Notes under the pieces: model-generated | The model's input: the letters and a program-made list of their open reading frames with translations, nothing else | Databases searched by the model: none | What the model was told of the DNA's origin: nothing | Translations under genes and position numbers: made by a program | Assembly (NCBI GenBank): GCA_028697835.1 | Contig: JAQVDK010000003.1 | Coordinates: forward strand, 1 to 49,561 | Length of the DNA stretch: 49,561 nucleotides | From: Eubacteriales bacterium | Lineage (GTDB): Bacteria; Bacillota; Clostridia; Monoglobales; Firm-18 | Direction of reading: 5' to 3' | In this document: piece by piece, positions 1 through 8,063 of the stretch | How the letters are laid out: every line of letters begins with the position of its first letter | Position numbering within the stretch: the stretch's first letter is position 1

Positions 1-24
1 ACAATGTATGCGGGAGGGATTTTT

Positions 25-249
25 ATGATAAGCAAAAGTGCCAGAAGGGTAGTAATAATCAAAGACATAAAAAGTGCAAATATCGAGCAGGCAATCTTTA
101 TTTTAAAGGACAAGGAATCGGTTGGCAACAGCAGCGATATTATAAACGAAGCCAACGAGATTGTTCAAAACTATATTATGCAATCAAAAACGGGGCTTTA
201 TAGAAAAGTACATCAAAAACGCAAATGGTTCGGTAAGAAAAAAAAATAG
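25..249 (+). CDS. Small hypothetical protein upstream of glmM
   Basis: A 74-residue, lysine-rich protein of unknown function. I place the start at the ATG at 25 because GGGAGGG lies about six bases before it; an upstream in-frame ATG at 4 has no such site. The chain has an N-terminal basic beta-like stretch (ISKSARRVVIIKD), a middle that looks helical (IINEANEIVQNYIM) and a very basic tail ending in four lysines. There is no signal peptide or membrane segment. In many Clostridia glmM follows the c-di-AMP cyclase genes cdaA and cdaR, and a small ORF may sit between them; that this is such a gene is inference, since the upstream DNA is outside the window. Its stop codon lies inside the terminator stem that follows. 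Confidence 0.6.
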   Translation: MISKSARRVVIIKDIKSANIEQAIFILKDKESVGNSSDIINEANEIVQNYIMQSKTGLYRKVHQKRKWFGKKKK

Positions 250-272
250 GGGCAGCGGCTCCTATTTTTTTA
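245..272 (+). terminator. Intrinsic terminator after the small ORF
   Basis: A nine-base-pair stem (AATAGGGGC with GCTCCTATT, one G-T pair) with a short loop is followed by a run of T. The left arm contains the TAG stop of the preceding gene. It separates that gene from glmM, which has its own promoter. Confidence 0.8.
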
Positions 273-301
273 TTGTTTTTTTAACACAGTAATGATATAA
301 T
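273..301 (+). promoter_or_regulatory. Probable sigma-A promoter of glmM
   Basis: TATAAT at 296-301 is preceded by TGA, giving an extended -10 element. TTGTTT at 273-278 lies 17 bases upstream as a weak -35. Transcription would start near 308, about 35 bases before the glmM start. Confidence 0.6.
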
Positions 302-342
302 ATTCAGGTGGCATTTTTTAACTTATTTTGGAGGGATGTTTT

Positions 343-1689
343 ATGGGTAAACTATTTGGCACAGATGGCGTCCGTGGAATAGCCAACAGCGAACTGACAG
401 CCGAACTTGCCTTCAAGCTTGGACAGGCCGGTGCATATATCCTTGCGCAGCAAGCCAACCACAGGGCAAAAATCCTTATTGGAAAGGATACCAGAATTTC
501 TTCCGATATGCTGGAGGCTGCCATTGCGGCAGGTATTTGCTCGGTAGGAGCCGAAGCGGTCTTGATAGGCGTCGTTCCAACACCGGCTATTGCCTATCTT
601 ACAAAGCTTACGCAGGCAGATGCAGGCGTGGTTATCTCCGCCTCCCACAATTCCATGGAATACAACGGAATCAAGTTTTTTAACAACAAAGGTTATAAAC
701 TTGGTGATGATATAGAAGAAAAAATTGAAGATATTATACTATCGGATACAAAGCTTCCTCTTCCCACAGGAGAAGGCCTTGGTAGCATAACTTATGACTT
801 TGAAGCAAAAAAGAAATACATGCAATTTGCAAAATCAACCGCATATCAGGATTTTACCGGACTTAAAATTGCCATTGACTGTGCAAACGGAGCCTCATAC
901 GCCATTGCCTCAAAGGTTTTAGAGGAGCTTGGCGCAGAAATCTTTACCATAAACGACAGCCCAAACGGAATAAATATAAACGATAAATGCGGCTCTACCC
1001 ATATGGAAGGCCTAAAAAAATTTGTAAAAGAGAAAGGCGCAGACATTGGTCTTGCATTCGACGGCGACGCAGACAGGGTTTTGGCAGTAGATGAAAACGG
1101 CGACATTGTGGACGGCGACAAGATTTTAGCAATATGCGGCTCAAGCATGCTTGCAAAAGGCAAGCTTGAAAACAACACAATTGTTGCCACTGTAATGAGC
1201 AATTTAGGCCTTTACATAGCGGCAAAAAAATTGGGAATAAACATTCTTCAAGCAGATGTTGGTGATAGACATGTTTTGGAAGAAATGCTAAAAGGGGGGC
1301 ACAAGCTTGGGGGCGAGCAGTCGGGGCACATTATCTTCCTTGACCACAGCACAACAGGTGATGGTCTGATTACCGGAATTCAGCTTGTTTGTGCTTTAAA
1401 AGAAAGCGGCAAAAAGCTTTCGGAACTGGCAAAAATAATGACAGTCATGCCCCAAGTGCTTGTTAACGCAAAGGTAAAAAACGAAAATAAATATACATAT
1501 TTAAGCTATGGCGATATTAAAGCCGAGATAGAAAAAATAGAGGAAATTTTCCACGGCAGGGGAAGGGTTCTTATCCGCCCGTCAGGCACCGAGCCTTTGG
1601 TGCGTGTCATGATTGAAGGGGAAGATATTGATTTTATTACGAAAAAAGCCCGCCACTTGGCGGATTTAATCGAGCAAAAGCTGGCATAA
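343..1689 (+). CDS. glmM: Phosphoglucosamine mutase GlmM
   Basis: Converts glucosamine-6-phosphate to glucosamine-1-phosphate in the cytoplasm, the step towards UDP-GlcNAc for peptidoglycan. The 448-residue length is normal for the family. It begins [11 protein letters not shown], carries the phosphoserine loop ISASHN near residue 100, the metal-binding loop DGDADR near 240, the sugar-specificity loop GEQSGH near 325 and the C-terminal phosphate-binding [11 protein letters not shown]. The ATG at 343 is chosen because GGAGGG lies eight bases before it; the longer frame from a TTG at 328 would start inside that ribosome binding site. It has its own promoter and is closed by a strong terminator, so it can be transcribed alone. 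GlmM activity depends on Ser phosphorylation in the ISASHN loop, as known for the family. Confidence 0.97.
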   Translation: MGKLFGTDGVRGIANSELTAELAFKLGQAGAYILAQQANHRAKILIGKDTRISSDMLEAAIAAGICSVGAEAVLIGVVPTPAIAYLTKLTQADAGVVISASHNSMEYNGIKFFNNKGYKLGDDIEEKIEDIILSDTKLPLPTGEGLGSITYDFEAKKKYMQFAKSTAYQDFTGLKIAIDCANGASYAIASKVLEELGAEIFTINDSPNGININDKCGSTHMEGLKKFVKEKGADIGLAFDGDADRVLAVDENGDIVDGDKILAICGSSMLAKGKLENNTIVATVMSNLGLYIAAKKLGINILQADVGDRHVLEEMLKGGHKLGGEQSGHIIFLDHSTTGDGLITGIQLVCALKESGKKLSELAKIMTVMPQVLVNAKVKNENKYTYLSYGDIKAEIEKIEEIFHGRGRVLIRPSGTEPLVRVMIEGEDIDFITKKARHLADLIEQKLA

Positions 1690-1697
1690 CAAAGTAT

Positions 1698-1732
1698 AAA
1701 GCCATCATCTCAAACAGAGATGATGGCTTTAT
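1698..1732 (+). terminator. Bidirectional terminator after glmM
   Basis: A 14-base-pair perfect stem (AAAGCCATCATCTC and its complement) around an AAACA loop. The flanking A and T tracts on both sides let it serve glmM on the plus strand and the convergent isomerase gene on the minus strand. Confidence 0.85.
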
Positions 1733-1734
1733 TG

Positions 1735-2589
1735 CTAAAGCATTGAAATATAGTTTTTCAAATTGGCAAGGCATATGGAAATTGCGTAAGAAGGCTCTTC
1801 CATTCCTTCAAATTCGATGGCAACATAGCCTCCATAGCCCGCTTTTTTAAGAGCTTTCAGACACTGCAAAACAGGCACGTCCCCATGGCCTAAAATCGCA
1901 CCCCTTAAAAAATTGCCGCTTCTTGAAGTAAAGAAGCCCTCGCCGGGTGCGGGAAGCATGGCGGATTTAACATGAAAATCCTTTGCATGAACATAAGCCG
2001 CATAAGGCGCTATCCTGCTAAAGGCCTGCTCGGGCGCTTCGTCCGCACACAAAAAGTTCCCCATATCCGCCAAAAGCCCAAAATTCGGATGCCCCACAGC
2101 ATTATATAGCTTTTCAACCCTTTCGCTGTCCTGACAGAAAAAGCCATGGTTTTCAACGGTTGTTTTAATGCCCTTTGTGGCTGCATACTCCGTCACTTCC
2201 CTGCAAGACTTCGCCAAAACAGGAAGCACACTGTCAAAGGACCTGCCGTCGCCGGAAGTTGCATCGTGGCGGACAAGCTTTGCGCCAAGGATTTCGGCAA
2301 TGTCAATCATTGATTTAACCCTTGATATTTCTTTTTCATTATCGCCGCCGCTTCCTGTCAAAAAGTCTGCCCAAAAGGTGAAGCTGGAAACAGGAAGCTG
2401 ATGTTTTTCACATTCTTCCTTAAGCCTTTTTGCATAATCTTCATTTGAAACTCCTTCCGGAGCCAATATTTCAACAAATTCAATTGCGTCAAAGCCCATA
2501 TCTTTTGCCTTTGACACACAATCAAGCTGGGTCATGGTGCCATCTTTTAAATATTTGTTAAAGCTATAAGAGCTTACAGAAATTTTCAT
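1735..2589 (-). CDS. Sugar phosphate isomerase/epimerase-family TIM-barrel protein
   Basis: A 284-residue cytoplasmic protein of the xylose isomerase-like TIM-barrel superfamily (AP_endonuc_2). Likely metal ligands are seen in TVENHG (about residue 155), ADMGN, HAKDFH and IEFEGME near the C-terminus, the pattern of the sugar phosphate isomerase/epimerase family. The start at 2589 is set by GGAGGG some eight bases upstream; a longer frame to 2646 would run into the preceding gene. It is the last gene of a three-gene operon; only four bases separate it from the dehydrogenase gene before it, so the two are probably translationally coupled. The substrate is not evident: relatives act on inositol derivatives, 3-keto sugars and tagatose- or xylulose-type sugars. 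Confidence 0.85.
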   Translation of the reverse strand: MKISVSSYSFNKYLKDGTMTQLDCVSKAKDMGFDAIEFVEILAPEGVSNEDYAKRLKEECEKHQLPVSSFTFWADFLTGSGGDNEKEISRVKSMIDIAEILGAKLVRHDATSGDGRSFDSVLPVLAKSCREVTEYAATKGIKTTVENHGFFCQDSERVEKLYNAVGHPNFGLLADMGNFLCADEAPEQAFSRIAPYAAYVHAKDFHVKSAMLPAPGEGFFTSRSGNFLRGAILGHGDVPVLQCLKALKKAGYGGYVAIEFEGMEEPSYAISICLANLKNYISML

Positions 2590-2593
2590 ACAA

Positions 2594-3661
2594 TCATCCC
2601 TCCAAAACAACTTCGTGTCCTGTTCTTGCCGACTCGTAAATAGCATCTAAAATTTGCATTATTTCAACGCCGTCTTGAGCAGGAGATTCACACTTTGTGC
2701 CATCCTTTATACATGAGATAAAATGGTTTATCTCGTTTTGGAAAAGCCCGTCAAAGCTAAGGGCAGTTTCGGCATCCAAGGCAATGTCCGCCATGTAATC
2801 GTTGATTTCGGTATAAAGCTCAAGCTCCGGGTCAAGCTTTGCCCCGCCCTTTGTGCCAAACAATTCAATTGTGCCGTTGCCCTTTTTGGTGTGAAGGCTA
2901 AAGCTTGTTTCAACCACCAAGACTGCGCCGTTGTCAAAGCGTATCATTGCAGTTGCCAAATCCTCAACGTTGCATATATCGTTATCCGTAGCACTTGCCG
3001 CCTTGTATATCTTCTTTCCCTTTATGTTACTTCGGCTTCCCAGTTTTTCAAATGTTGCCCCGTAAACAGATACAGGCTTTGGATTTCCCATGACATATTT
3101 AACAAAATCGATAACATGAACGCCCAAGTCGATAAGAGGTCCGCCGCCGGATAGGCTCTTGTCGCCAAACCAGCCGCCGGGGTTTCCGATTTTTCTTGTA
3201 TAGTTGGCTTTGGCATAATAAATATCGCCTAAAAAATCTTTGTCGATAAACTCTTTCAGTATCCTGCAGTCGTTTCCATATCGCCTTACAAAGCCAATCA
3301 TAAGAAGCTTTCCGCTTTTTTCCGCTGCCTTTTTCATCTCTATGGCTTCCTCGGCCGACATAGCCGTAGGCTTCTCGCACAAAACATGCTTTCCTGCCTC
3401 AAGGGCCGCAATTGTGCAAGGCGCATGAGCCGCATTCCATGTGCACACACTTACAGCGTCTATTTCTTTTAAGCTTAGCATTTCGTTATAGTCTGTAAAA
3501 ACGTGTTTAACTCCATAACGCTCCGCCTTTTCCTTTGCACGCTCATGGACGATATCGCAAAAAGCATAAAGCTCCACATGAGGATTTTCCAAATATCCTT
3601 GAATATGAGATTCAGATATGCTTCCCAGTCCGATAATTCCTATTTTAAGTTTTTCTGCCAT
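2594..3661 (-). CDS. Gfo/Idh/MocA-family NAD(P)-dependent oxidoreductase
   Basis: A 355-residue sugar or polyol dehydrogenase. The N-terminal Rossmann fold shows GIIGLGSIS (dinucleotide loop) and the family motif CEKPTA near residue 97, where Lys is catalytic; the C-terminal substrate domain holds DLGVHVID near residue 180. An alternative ATG nine bases upstream (3670) overlaps the stop of the preceding gene as ATGA, but it leaves only three bases to the GGAGG, so I favour 3661; both are possible. Flanked by two TIM-barrel isomerases in one operon, it probably oxidises a hydroxyl of a sugar or inositol that the isomerases then rearrange or release. The exact substrate cannot be read from sequence. 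Confidence 0.88.
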   Translation of the reverse strand: MAEKLKIGIIGLGSISESHIQGYLENPHVELYAFCDIVHERAKEKAERYGVKHVFTDYNEMLSLKEIDAVSVCTWNAAHAPCTIAALEAGKHVLCEKPTAMSAEEAIEMKKAAEKSGKLLMIGFVRRYGNDCRILKEFIDKDFLGDIYYAKANYTRKIGNPGGWFGDKSLSGGGPLIDLGVHVIDFVKYVMGNPKPVSVYGATFEKLGSRSNIKGKKIYKAASATDNDICNVEDLATAMIRFDNGAVLVVETSFSLHTKKGNGTIELFGTKGGAKLDPELELYTEINDYMADIALDAETALSFDGLFQNEINHFISCIKDGTKCESPAQDGVEIMQILDAIYESARTGHEVVLEG

Positions 3662-3666
3662 GGTTA

Positions 3667-4515
3667 TCATCTTCCTCCAATCTTGTTTTCAAGAAAAACA
3701 ACAGCGTTTTTAATGTCGGTTTCCGGGTCGTCCCCCACTTCACGCTCTATTGTCAAAAAGCCTCGATAGCCTATATCATCAAGAGCCGCAAGCCATCCGT
3801 CAAAGTCAACATCACCCTCGCCCAAGGGCAGTTCTTTAAAGGAAGGGTCGGATTTTACCTCTTCTTCCAAAACTCCATAAACAATTTCAGGGTCCTTCTC
3901 ATACAGCCTTATTCCGTCTTTCGCATGGGTGTGAACTATGTAGTCCTTTAGGGTATAAACTCCCTTGACAGGGTCATCCCCTGTAACCATAACAAAGTTA
4001 GCAGGGTCAAAGTTAACAGCAACACCCTTGGAATTTAACGAATCTAAAAACTTTTTCAAAACTGCGGCTGTTTCAGGCCCCGTTTCAATGGCAAAATGAG
4101 CTTCAAGCTCATCCGCATAGCGGCTTAGCTCAAAGCATGCCTCTTGCATAATTTTGTACCTGTCGTGACTTGTATCCTGGGGTATAACGCCGATATGAGT
4201 TGTAACAACATCTGTTTCAAGGTCTTTTGCAAGTTCTAAAATTCTTTTTGATTTTTCTATAAGAGTGGGGTTTAACTCCTTCTTCCCAAAACCATGTCCA
4301 AGGTCTCCGCAAAGCGCAGAAAATACCAATCCGTTTGATTTTACTATGTCCAAAAGTTCCCTTCTTTTTGCAGGGCTTAAATTTTCAGGTGCATATTCAC
4401 CCTTTGTAACATACATTTGAAGCCCTTTTGCGCCCACACCTACAGCCTTTTTTACTGCTTCTTTTGTTTCAAGCCTAAAAGAATCAAGCATAACGCCTAT
4501 TGGAAACTGATACAT
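3667..4515 (-). CDS. Sugar phosphate isomerase/epimerase-family protein
   Basis: First gene of the operon, 282 residues, again an AP_endonuc_2 TIM barrel but clearly different in sequence from the third gene. Candidate metal-binding segments are IETGPE (near 165), VNFDPAN (near 190), HTHAKDG (near 215) and TIERE near the C-terminus. The start at 4515 is chosen because GGGTGG precedes it and the protein begins like relatives; the open frame extends upstream through intergenic promoter DNA without a plausible start. It lies just downstream of a good promoter overlapped by AraC-type direct repeats, so the divergent AraC gene is the likely regulator. Two different isomerases with one dehydrogenase resemble keto-sugar or inositol catabolic modules; the substrate is unknown. 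Confidence 0.85.
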   Translation of the reverse strand: MYQFPIGVMLDSFRLETKEAVKKAVGVGAKGLQMYVTKGEYAPENLSPAKRRELLDIVKSNGLVFSALCGDLGHGFGKKELNPTLIEKSKRILELAKDLETDVVTTHIGVIPQDTSHDRYKIMQEACFELSRYADELEAHFAIETGPETAAVLKKFLDSLNSKGVAVNFDPANFVMVTGDDPVKGVYTLKDYIVHTHAKDGIRLYEKDPEIVYGVLEEEVKSDPSFKELPLGEGDVDFDGWLAALDDIGYRGFLTIEREVGDDPETDIKNAVVFLENKIGGR

Positions 4516-4561
4516 AAAACCACCCTTCCTTCTACTTTGATATTGCATTGTTCTTAAACTT

Positions 4562-4590
4562 ATTGTATAATTAAAGTAGCTTATTGTAAA
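4562..4590 (-). promoter_or_regulatory. Promoter of the isomerase/dehydrogenase operon
   Basis: On the minus strand TTTACA (4590-4585) and TACAAT (4567-4562) are separated by 17 bases, each matching five of six consensus positions. The exact direct repeat CTTATTGTA occurs at 4559-4567 and 4580-4588, 21 bp apart, and so covers both the -10 and -35 elements. Confidence 0.7.
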
Positions 4591-4640
4591 GAAATTATAT
4601 TGACGCAAATTAACACAATTTTGCCCTCGAAGGTGATATA

Positions 4641-5459
4641 ATGAATAATATATACTACGAACCACATATCCATTCCGACCCCGAGCTTCCCATAATTTTT
4701 CACCTTGACATCTTTCGCACAGGAAGGGAGCCTTTCCTAATCCATTTCCATGAAAACATAGAGATTTTGTACATAATACAAGGAAAAGCAAGGGTATCGT
4801 CCAACCTTACAAGGGTTGAGGCATCAGAAGGAGAGCTTGTTGTAATAAGTTCAAATTGCATACACAATATAGAAAGTGCAGACGGAAACGATGTTTTCTA
4901 TTATTGCCTTATTATTGACTCGGAGCTTTGTGAAAGCTTTGGGATTGATATTGAGGAGATTGCCTTTAACGTCCTTGTTAAAGATGATATTGCATCGCAA
5001 AATTTCTTAAAGGTAAAAAAAGAACTGGAGATAAAGGGAGACCTTTATAAATCTGCCGCAAAGGCGGCTGCCATTGAGCTTATGATACATCTTTACAGAA
5101 ACCATATATCCAGCAAAACTGCCATGGCTCAAAGCCCTTCCGGCATAAAAATGGAAATGGTGAAAAAAGCGATTGTATATATACAAAAGAATTTTAATCA
5201 AAATATCTCAACTGAAGATGTGGCAAAAGCAGTGGGCCTTAGTAAATCATATTTTTGCCGCCTATTCAAAGAAGTTACCCGTTGCACCGTAGTGTCATAT
5301 ATTAACAAACTGCGCTGCTACAACGCAAAAAAACTCTTTAGCACAGGAAAATATTTGGTCAGCGAAGCCGCACTTTTAAGCGGATTTGACAACTTGTCCT
5401 ACTTCTCAAAAACTTATAAAAAACACATGGGCACTCTGCCTTCCAAATCTTTGTCTTAA
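4641..5459 (+). CDS. AraC-family transcriptional regulator
   Basis: A 272-residue regulator. The N-terminal part is a cupin-like ligand-binding domain (HFHENIEILYIIQGKARV near residue 35), and the C-terminal 100 residues carry two helix-turn-helix motifs: TEDVAKAVGLSKSYFCRLFKE and the second near VSEAALLSGFDNLSYFSKTYKK. The start at 4641 has AAGGTGAT five bases upstream. It is divergent from the isomerase operon with 125 bases between the starts, and the direct repeats there fit tandem AraC-type sites, so it most likely senses the sugar or a product of that pathway. Its stop overlaps the stop of sfsA: the two TAA codons share the palindrome TTAA. Confidence 0.9.
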   Translation: MNNIYYEPHIHSDPELPIIFHLDIFRTGREPFLIHFHENIEILYIIQGKARVSSNLTRVEASEGELVVISSNCIHNIESADGNDVFYYCLIIDSELCESFGIDIEEIAFNVLVKDDIASQNFLKVKKELEIKGDLYKSAAKAAAIELMIHLYRNHISSKTAMAQSPSGIKMEMVKKAIVYIQKNFNQNISTEDVAKAVGLSKSYFCRLFKEVTRCTVVSYINKLRCYNAKKLFSTGKYLVSEAALLSGFDNLSYFSKTYKKHMGTLPSKSLS

Positions 5460-6136
5460 AGCCTGACCTCAACTTCGTTTAGTGCAACAATGCTGTTTGC
5501 GGTAACCTGACAGTCCAAAGCCAAAACCTTTACCCCGTGCATGTAGGCGTCCTTTAAGGCATCGGCGAAAGCTTTGTGGGTTTTAACATTTGGTGTAAAA
5601 TATTTTACATTTTCCATCTGGATAATAAACACAATCAATGCGCTGTATCCTTCCGATACAGCGTTTTTTAATTCGTTTATATGCTTTACTCCCCGCTCGG
5701 TGGGCGCATCCGGAAACATTGCCACTTTGCCTAACTCCAAAGTTACGCCTTTAACCTCTACATATGTTTGCTTCCCGTCCGCCTCTATGTAAAAATCAAA
5801 GCGTGAGCTGCCGTATTTACATTCGGGTCTGATAGAAGAAATACTGTTATACAAATTCCCATCTCTAATCCATTCCTCAAACACTTTATTGGGAATTTGG
5901 CTGTCGATGTTAACAAGCCTTTCACCCTTATAGACGGAAATTAGGTCAAATTTTGTTTTGCGGGCAGGATTTTCGGATTTTTGCACAAAAATATCTGCGC
6001 CGGGAATTAAAAGCTCTCGGCAGCGGCCTGTATTTTTAACATGACAAACATGCTTTTCCCCGTCAATTTCAATATTTGCAACAAAGCGGTTGGGACGGCT
6101 TAAAAATTTTGCCGCTAAAATATTTTCGTATATCAA
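5456..6136 (-). CDS. sfsA: SfsA family protein (sugar fermentation stimulation homologue)
   Basis: A 226-residue SfsA-family protein. Visible family features are the N-terminal RPNRFVANIEIDG with HVKNTGRCREL (an OB-like nucleic-acid-binding part) and the nuclease-like core YIEADGKQTYVEVKGVTLE followed by MFPDAPTERGVKHI, both highly typical. Family members bind DNA and contain a PD-(D/E)XK-like nuclease core; the physiological role is unsettled. The start is a TTG at 6136 with AGGAGG five bases upstream; no ATG is available. It sits alone between the araC gene (convergent, overlapping stops) and the rnpB terminator, so it presumably has its own promoter in the short space before it, although I do not see a clear one. 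Confidence 0.9.
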   Translation of the reverse strand: MIYENILAAKFLSRPNRFVANIEIDGEKHVCHVKNTGRCRELLIPGADIFVQKSENPARKTKFDLISVYKGERLVNIDSQIPNKVFEEWIRDGNLYNSISSIRPECKYGSSRFDFYIEADGKQTYVEVKGVTLELGKVAMFPDAPTERGVKHINELKNAVSEGYSALIVFIIQMENVKYFTPNVKTHKAFADALKDAYMHGVKVLALDCQVTANSIVALNEVEVRL

Positions 6137-6159
6137 TTTTTCCTCCTAAGTAAGTTATT

Positions 6160-6190
6160 AAAAAATCAAGGGTTAAAATACCCTTGATTT
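6160..6190 (-). terminator. Terminator of rnpB
   Basis: On the minus strand an AAATCAAGGGT stem pairs with its complement around a short ATTTTA loop and is followed by a run of T. It begins eight bases after the mature RNase P RNA 3' end. Confidence 0.85.
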
Positions 6191-6197
6191 ATTTAAG

Positions 6198-6540
6198 ATT
6201 ACGAGCAAACCTGTAAGCCGAGTTCTGTTTTTGATAATCATCTATCTAGGCGATACATTACTGCATCGCTCAAGCCACCCGTCGGGGCTTATTGCCGGGC
6301 CGGCACCCCTGTCGGTGTTGCTGCGGATGGGGTTTACATGGCCGGTTAGTCGCCTAACCGCCGGTGAGCTTTTACCTCACCTTTCCACCTGTACTGCAAA
6401 AAATGCAGTAGTCTATTTCTGTTGCACTATCCTTAGAGTCGCCTCTACCGGGAGTTACCCGGCACCCTGCCCTGTGCAGCTCGGACTTTCCTCGTTGGGG
6501 GGGAGTCCCCCCCACCGCGATTATCCGGTTTACTCGTAAT
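6198..6540 (-). ncRNA. rnpB: RNase P RNA (M1 RNA)
   Basis: Catalytic RNA of RNase P, which matures tRNA 5' ends. Read on the minus strand it contains the conserved blocks GAGGAAAGTCCGAGC near the 5' end, GGTAAACCCC-like J-region sequence, ACAGAA (CR-IV-like) and the 3' CAGAACTCGGCTTACAGG. The terminal P1 helix pairs ATTACGAGTAAACC (6540-6527) with GGTTTGCTCGTAAT (6211-6198), with one G-U pair. The length, about 343 nt, is normal for a bacterial RNase P RNA. The 5' arm of P1 overlaps the last codons and stop codon of the upstream nif3-like gene, so the RNA probably can be processed from that transcript. Confidence 0.95.
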
Positions 6541-7303
6541 ATGTTGTATTTCTATCGGATATAAATATCTCCACATCTTTAAACTTGCTTTGCAAATATT
6601 CTTTTATCGCCTCGCATACAGCCGCTTCCGTTTCATAGTGTCCGGCCTCTACAAGGGCTATGCCAAGCTCATATGCCGCCTGCTCGTCATGATATTTTGC
6701 CTCTCCGGTTAAAAGCACGTCGCATGAGTTTTCAAAAGCTGCCTGAAGCATAAATGCCCCGGAGCCCCCGCAAAGCGCAACCTTTATGACCTGCTTGTCC
6801 TTCTCGCCTACACATTTTATTAAAGTGCTGTTTAATCTTTGTTTAACAAGGGCGCAAAAATCGCCAAGCGGCATGGGCTTTTGAAGAAATCCAACCCTTG
6901 CGCTTCCATCAAATCCTTCGGTCTCCAGCTTTTCTACGCCGGAAAGACCAAGCTTTTTTGCCAATATATCATTGACGCCGCCGTCTGCGCTGTCAAGATT
7001 TGTATGAGCGGCATACATAGCAACATCGTGTTTTATAAGCTGCATGATTATTCTGCCTTGAGCTGTCATATCGGTAATCCTGTTTACAGGCTCAAGCATA
7101 ATAGGGTGATGGGTGATGACCAAATCGGCTTTTTTCTCTATCGCTTCCAAGGCGGTTTTGCTGTCCATATCCAAAGCAATCATAACACGCCTTACTTTTC
7201 CGTCATATTGTCCAACCAAAAGCCCCACATTGTCCCATTTTTCCGCCAGCTCCAAAGGCGCAAAGCTTTCCATGGCAAAAGCCATATCACGAATTGTAGT
7301 CAT
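6530..7303 (-). CDS. Nif3-like dinuclear metal centre protein
   Basis: A 257-residue protein of the NIF3/YqfO (DUF34) family, known as hexameric rings with two metal ions per subunit; its enzyme role is debated (annotated in some species as GTP cyclohydrolase I type 2). Metal-binding features are ITHHPI near residue 63, AAHTNLD near 98 and GHYETE near 220. It is the short version that lacks the roughly 100-residue PII-like insertion of the B. subtilis form. The start overlaps the end of trmK by 17 bases, the pairing usual in Firmicutes. Its last codons, TAT TAC GAG TAA, form part of the P1 stem of rnpB. Confidence 0.93.
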   Translation of the reverse strand: MTTIRDMAFAMESFAPLELAEKWDNVGLLVGQYDGKVRRVMIALDMDSKTALEAIEKKADLVITHHPIMLEPVNRITDMTAQGRIIMQLIKHDVAMYAAHTNLDSADGGVNDILAKKLGLSGVEKLETEGFDGSARVGFLQKPMPLGDFCALVKQRLNSTLIKCVGEKDKQVIKVALCGGSGAFMLQAAFENSCDVLLTGEAKYHDEQAAYELGIALVEAGHYETEAAVCEAIKEYLQSKFKDVEIFISDRNTTYYE

Positions 7304-7970
7304 TGTAAACCTCCAAAAAAGCCTTTCTTCTCTCTATAAATTCATGGTATTTGTCGGCATCCTGGCTGCTGTTTTTCATGTTGGCAATGGCCCTGTCCAA
7401 GGCATAAATCTTGCGCCGCAAAAACTCTCCCAAAAGCGGATGCGCTTTTTGCACAAGCGCTTTGCCTATATAATAGTAAATATCATTGTCGAATTTCTCG
7501 GTCCCTGCCTTGACAGCCATTATATTATACAACTTTCCGCCCTCTTTTGCAAGTGTTTCATCACAAATGGCAAAACCTTCTTTATGTAAATACCTTCGCA
7601 GCACATCCGCCATGGTCATGGGCTGAAGAATTAAAAGCTTTGCGCTTTTAGCCACCCCCTCGCCCTTTTTCAGGATATCACAAATAAGCTTGCCACCCAT
7701 TCCGGCTATAATGATAATGTCGGCATGCTCGATTTTCTCCAGTCCGTCACCTACAACCACATCAATTTTATCCTCAAGGGCATACTTTTTAACATTTTCG
7801 CGGGCAATTTCGGCGGGCCCTGTGGCAACATCCGAAGCAATTGCCCTTTTTATAATGCCTTTTTGCAGAAGATAAATGGGTATGTAGGCATGGTCCGTGC
7901 CTATATCGGCAGCAACATCACATGGAAAAACCATATCTGCAACAGCCTGTAGGCGGTTTGTAAGCGTCAT
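7287..7970 (-). CDS. trmK: tRNA (adenine(22)-N1)-methyltransferase TrmK
   Basis: A 227-residue SAM-dependent methyltransferase that modifies A22 in the D-loop of some tRNAs. The SAM-binding start is seen in VAADIGTDHAYIPIYLL (residues about 20-36), the acidic SAM ligand in ASDVATGPAEIARENV, and the NPPY-like position as IIIAGMGGKLICDIL, all typical of the TrmK/YqfN family. The start at 7970 has GGAGGG five bases upstream; a GTG-initiated longer frame to 7988 would overlap that site. It lies downstream of dnaG and rpoD as in many Firmicutes, but a hairpin at 8020-8053 separates it from rpoD, so it may have a separate or attenuated transcript. Confidence 0.92.
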   Translation of the reverse strand: MTLTNRLQAVADMVFPCDVAADIGTDHAYIPIYLLQKGIIKRAIASDVATGPAEIARENVKKYALEDKIDVVVGDGLEKIEHADIIIIAGMGGKLICDILKKGEGVAKSAKLLILQPMTMADVLRRYLHKEGFAICDETLAKEGGKLYNIMAVKAGTEKFDNDIYYYIGKALVQKAHPLLGEFLRRKIYALDRAIANMKNSSQDADKYHEFIERRKAFLEVYNDYNS

Positions 7971-8019
7971 TTGTTCCCTCCGCACCAAAGCCCTGCCCGC
8001 ATAAAGCGCAGGCAGGATA

Positions 8020-8053
8020 TTTTAAAATATGGGGCGCAAATTTGCACCCCATA
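8020..8053 (-). terminator. Hairpin terminator after rpoD
   Basis: A 12-base-pair stem (ATGGGGTGCAAA against TTTGCGCCCCAT, one G-T pair) follows the rpoD stop. The downstream tract ATTTTAAAATAT is only moderately T-rich, so termination may be partial and let transcription pass into trmK. Confidence 0.65.
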
Positions 8054-8063
8054 AAACTTGTGT

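Noticed and set aside
6231-6539. A 102-codon open frame on the plus strand
   Set aside because: It lies entirely antisense to the RNase P RNA gene, whose conserved motifs and paired P1 helix explain the sequence.
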